DNA from: Zhengitettix transpicula
Taxonomy: Eukaryota > Arthropoda > Insecta > Orthoptera > Tetrigidae
Direction: 5' to 3'
NCBI GenBank assembly: GCA_037074705.1
Contig: CM073592.1
Coordinates: forward strand, 21,796,629-21,860,628
DNA length: 64,000 nt
The first letter of the stretch is position 1, and each line of letters begins with the position of its first letter. The position numbers and the translations under genes were made by a program. The notes beneath the pieces were generated by a model, which ran no database searches, was not told the DNA's origin, and was given only the letters and a program-made list of their open reading frames with translations. Shown here one piece after another: positions 61,195-64,000 of this stretch.

Positions 61195-62620
61195 TGATGC
61201 AATATCACTCACCTTTTTCATTTCGTGCCGACTACGAGAACTTGATTCAGAAATAAAATTTTGACGTAGAGGGAATCGAAGATGAAACTCAAAATTAATC
61301 AGAATGCGAAGAGATGGATTCGATAAATAAATTGTTGCAGATCTGAAGGATTTTGATAAAAAACGACCACGTTCTTCCCGAGAGTATAATTGTTCTGAAA
61401 AAAAAAAATCAGCCTTGATGTAAGAAATTGTAATGAAAATGAAGAAGCTAAGTGAATGTTTCTTGTTCTCATACCTGTGCAGTTAATAAATGGTTATTTC
61501 CAGTTTGGGTTTCTACCAATCTTTAAAACGATATTTTTGATTTGTATCCCCCGTGACGACAAAGTGTCATAGGCGTTTTAGTTATGGACATAACATGGAA
61601 AAAAATAATTAAAAAATGGGTCTAGAATAAAACTTAAACAGATTATTGATGAGAAAGGTCGGGGGAACTGCTCCTGGGAATAGGGGAAATAATATTGTCA
61701 TGACTAAGATTACGCGTACTTACAGATTAATAAACTTCACAGTGTAACAGAGTGAAATTTAATTCAACTTGAGCTTTAATTTAAAGAAATTCTATTAATT
61801 TTTTTGTCTACATCTTCGGATTGAGATTATCTACTTTGTGAATCTGATTTCGTTTCCCCTCGTCTCGGCCTAATGTCTTTGTTGTTGTTGTTTTCTGATG
61901 ATCGTCAGGAGTGAAAGTTTAGGACTCCCGTCTTGATTGAGGAGGGAATCTATTTTTAGTTGTGAATCCCTTGCGACAGACTGCAAGGCAGCCAGTGTCA
62001 TTTGGCAAGGTGCGCGAGTATTGTTCTCTTACATATCTCGAGATCTGATCTCGTCGGTCACTTCAAAGGACTCGAATGTGTGTGTGTGTGTGTGTGTGCG
62101 TCCGTGCGTGCGTTTGTGGATGCCGAAACGCATAGGGGTTGCTGGACAACTAACACGAGTACAACCCATTTGTGTAATGATGAAATTTCTCGAAGTTTGG
62201 TGAATAAATTTGAGAAAAATCACCTCAGTTCTGCCCAAAAACAATTGAGGAAACTATTCAATTAGTTTTAAAACTACGCCGACACTCGATTTTAATATTC
62301 CTTTATAAATAAAGAGACATGAAATATAATAATATGATTTAACGGCCAAGTAACAGCAATAAATGGCTGCTGGAAGGATGAAATACACAAATCAGGCTTG
62401 TATTCTATGACTTACTTAATTATTTGCAATGTTTTATTAGAATATGTTACATTAAATAATCTGGGGCTTCTATGAATCACCCTCGAGTGTTTTAATATCG
62501 TAAACGCGCTATTCTTACTCTATTTATTTTTTAGAAAAATTAAAAATATTCAATATAAAAGTCATCAATTTAAGTTTACGTGTTCAACAAAATCAGTGGA
62601 TAAAAAAAATATGTCTGATA
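61195..62620. other. No gene supported
   Basis: AT-rich DNA. Frames at 61937-62265 read across the TG microsatellite and are treated as chance. Confidence 0.4.
62077..62099. repeat. (TG)n microsatellite
   Basis: About 22 bases of TG repeat followed by CG-rich variants. Confidence 0.9.
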
Positions 62621-62629
62621 GAAAATAAT

Positions 62630-62777
62630 GAATAAGAAAGACCAAAAGAATATATAAATACCAAACAACGTTTCTGGAATCCTTGTTCCTTTCCTCAGGT
62701 GCGAAGAAGAGCCTAGAGCGACACAACTGCACTTTTGAGTTTTGTCAACTGACAAGTGCAGTTGTGTCGCTCTAGGC
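62630..62777. repeat. Foldback repeat with hammerhead-like terminus (family PLE-D), copy 2
   Basis: The left arm matches 1-116, with CTGAGGA ... GAAACG on the minus strand at 62669-62698. A perfect 23-bp stem follows: 62711-62733 against 62755-62777, loop of 21 bases. The outer part of the right arm is missing, so it is truncated just after GCTCTAGGC. The loop is shorter than in copy 1 and lacks the inner hairpin. Confidence 0.75.
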
Positions 62778-62779
62778 TA

Positions 62780-64000
62780 TATTTACTATTCAAAATCAGT
62801 AGATGATTATTCAAAGATTTTCGTTGTAATTCAAAGTTTCTTTCTACTTAATGTTTGAAAATATCGTCTAAACAGAAATGTAATACAAACACGAAATAAT
62901 GAATAGATTGGCAGAATTGTTCAAAATTCTGAATGTCAAATTTTCCTCCGATTTTCAATATAGATAACGTCACAATTTAGGTACGTCACCTGAAAATATA
63001 AATGGTTGTGACAAGTTACCTGTGCGGTACTCCAGGTTTGCTGGAGAATCGATCATCGGGGAAGAAAACAAAAACAAAAAATGAGTAACGATTTGGGGGG
63101 GGGGGAAAGATATATTGTAGACTGACGTGTTGGAGGGAAAAAAACGCTTTACCGGATTATATTTGAGAAATTATTTGTGACTGCGGTGCAACAGCAAAAT
63201 TTGCAAATTTTTGGCTCTGGTGGTAAGGATAAGGCAGGGGTTGACATAAAACTCAGGAATGCGCCACTTCCCATGGGATACCACAATGGTCACAGACGGC
63301 AATGATATATTCGGGGACAAGCCCTTTAGCAGCTGACAGGGGACGCGACTATTTATCACCACGCTCAGTCGGAGGCAGCCATTGAAGGCGTCAATCATCG
63401 CACCCGTCCCAAAAAATCTCCAGAGGAAACAGACAATGGGCGCAAACCAACGTCGCCCTAGAAACACATGAATTTTTAACCCCCTCACTCTGGACAAATA
63501 CACGAGGACAGGCAAAGAAAAAGAGACACTATCGATTTATCGCATTAATGCGATATGTGTTGACTGAGAGAGAACTTATAACATTCTTTATCTGTGATGA
63601 CTTTCAAAGGACTGCGGCCAATAATTTGCGTCTTTGATTGTGATTTCCAGTCAGCAGCCTCATTTTCGAATGCCGTTGGTCGCTAGTAAAAATACCTCGT
63701 TTTTATATTTTATCAACGCAGCGAGGAAAATTACATGTTCGCTTCGCCATTTTAAGTGCCCCATACAGTTTGATTTGCTATGACAGCCATTGACCACGAA
63801 ACGTCATATTTTTTTTCCCTTCCTCTTTTTATAGAACACAGAGCCTCGCAATTTATGTGTAACTATCTTATTGCGCGGTGTTGCTCGGGTGTTTATTTAT
63901 CGTAATATTATTTTAAGCAGGAAAAAGGAATGAACATCAATGTAGTGGCAAATGAGGGATGAAAACTGTTTTATATAAATACAGTCGGTTTAATTACATT
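62780..64000. other. No gene supported
   Basis: A 114-codon minus frame at 63171-63515 lies in sequence of balanced composition, but shows no motif or splice context. A G11 tract is at 63095-63105. Nothing else is recognised to the window end. Confidence 0.35.

Noticed and set aside
63171..63515. 114-codon minus-strand frame with several hydrophobic runs
   Set aside because: No recognised family, no splice sites at sensible places and no support on composition.
1..64000. CRISPR arrays, bacterial operons, rRNA genes
   Set aside because: No regularly spaced direct repeats, ribosome-binding-site-led gene strings or rRNA sequence were seen. The composition and splice signals are eukaryotic.

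Overview
The window looks like non-coding, AT-rich eukaryotic DNA, most likely from an invertebrate animal and plausibly an arthropod. It has no dense prokaryote-style genes. It carries GT-AG splice signals, simple repeats and remnants of retrotransposons and DNA transposons. The species cannot be named from sequence alone. No long conserved protein was recognised. Almost every open frame above 60 codons sits in low-complexity or AT-rich sequence and is treated as chance.

Layout. Bases 1-276 are half of a pair of near-identical foldback repeats; its partner is at 62.6-62.8 kb. From 1.5 to 5.2 kb there is a CCAAT/TATA promoter-like block, a possible terminal exon near 4.2 kb and the first copies of a repeat family called PLE-A here. 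At 9.98-10.87 kb lies an LTR (TGTAAT...ATTACA) followed by a primer-binding-site-like sequence. From 13.8 to 18.1 kb, short open exons with good splice sites and compatible phases can be joined behind an ATG. At 20.33-22.30 kb is a transposon-like element with two 364-bp inverted arms. At 29.0-29.5 kb is a Helitron-like 3' end with tandem internal modules. A family of about 0.5 kb, called R, has copies at 30.5, 41.9 (inverted) and 60.7 kb. At 33.4-33.9, 36.7-37.0 and 43.4-43.6 kb are more foldback repeats. At 38.8-39.4 kb is a two-unit tandem repeat with CCAAT and CACGCCC motifs. At 55.7-56.1 kb (minus strand) is the carboxy-terminal end of a LINE reverse-transcriptase ORF. tRNA-like SINE heads are suggested at 27.7 and 57.2 kb.

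The main theme is that many of the inverted repeats carry a shared RNA-like signature at their ends: C-U-G-A-N-G-A, a short stem-loop, then G-A-A-A-C-G. This resembles the catalytic core of a hammerhead ribozyme, which is known from the terminal repeats of Penelope-like retroelements. At least four sequence families carry it, often as head-to-head pairs forming long palindromes.

Limits. Gene calls are ab initio readings of splice signals and open frames without homology support. Repeat boundaries were judged by eye and may be off by a few bases to tens of bases.
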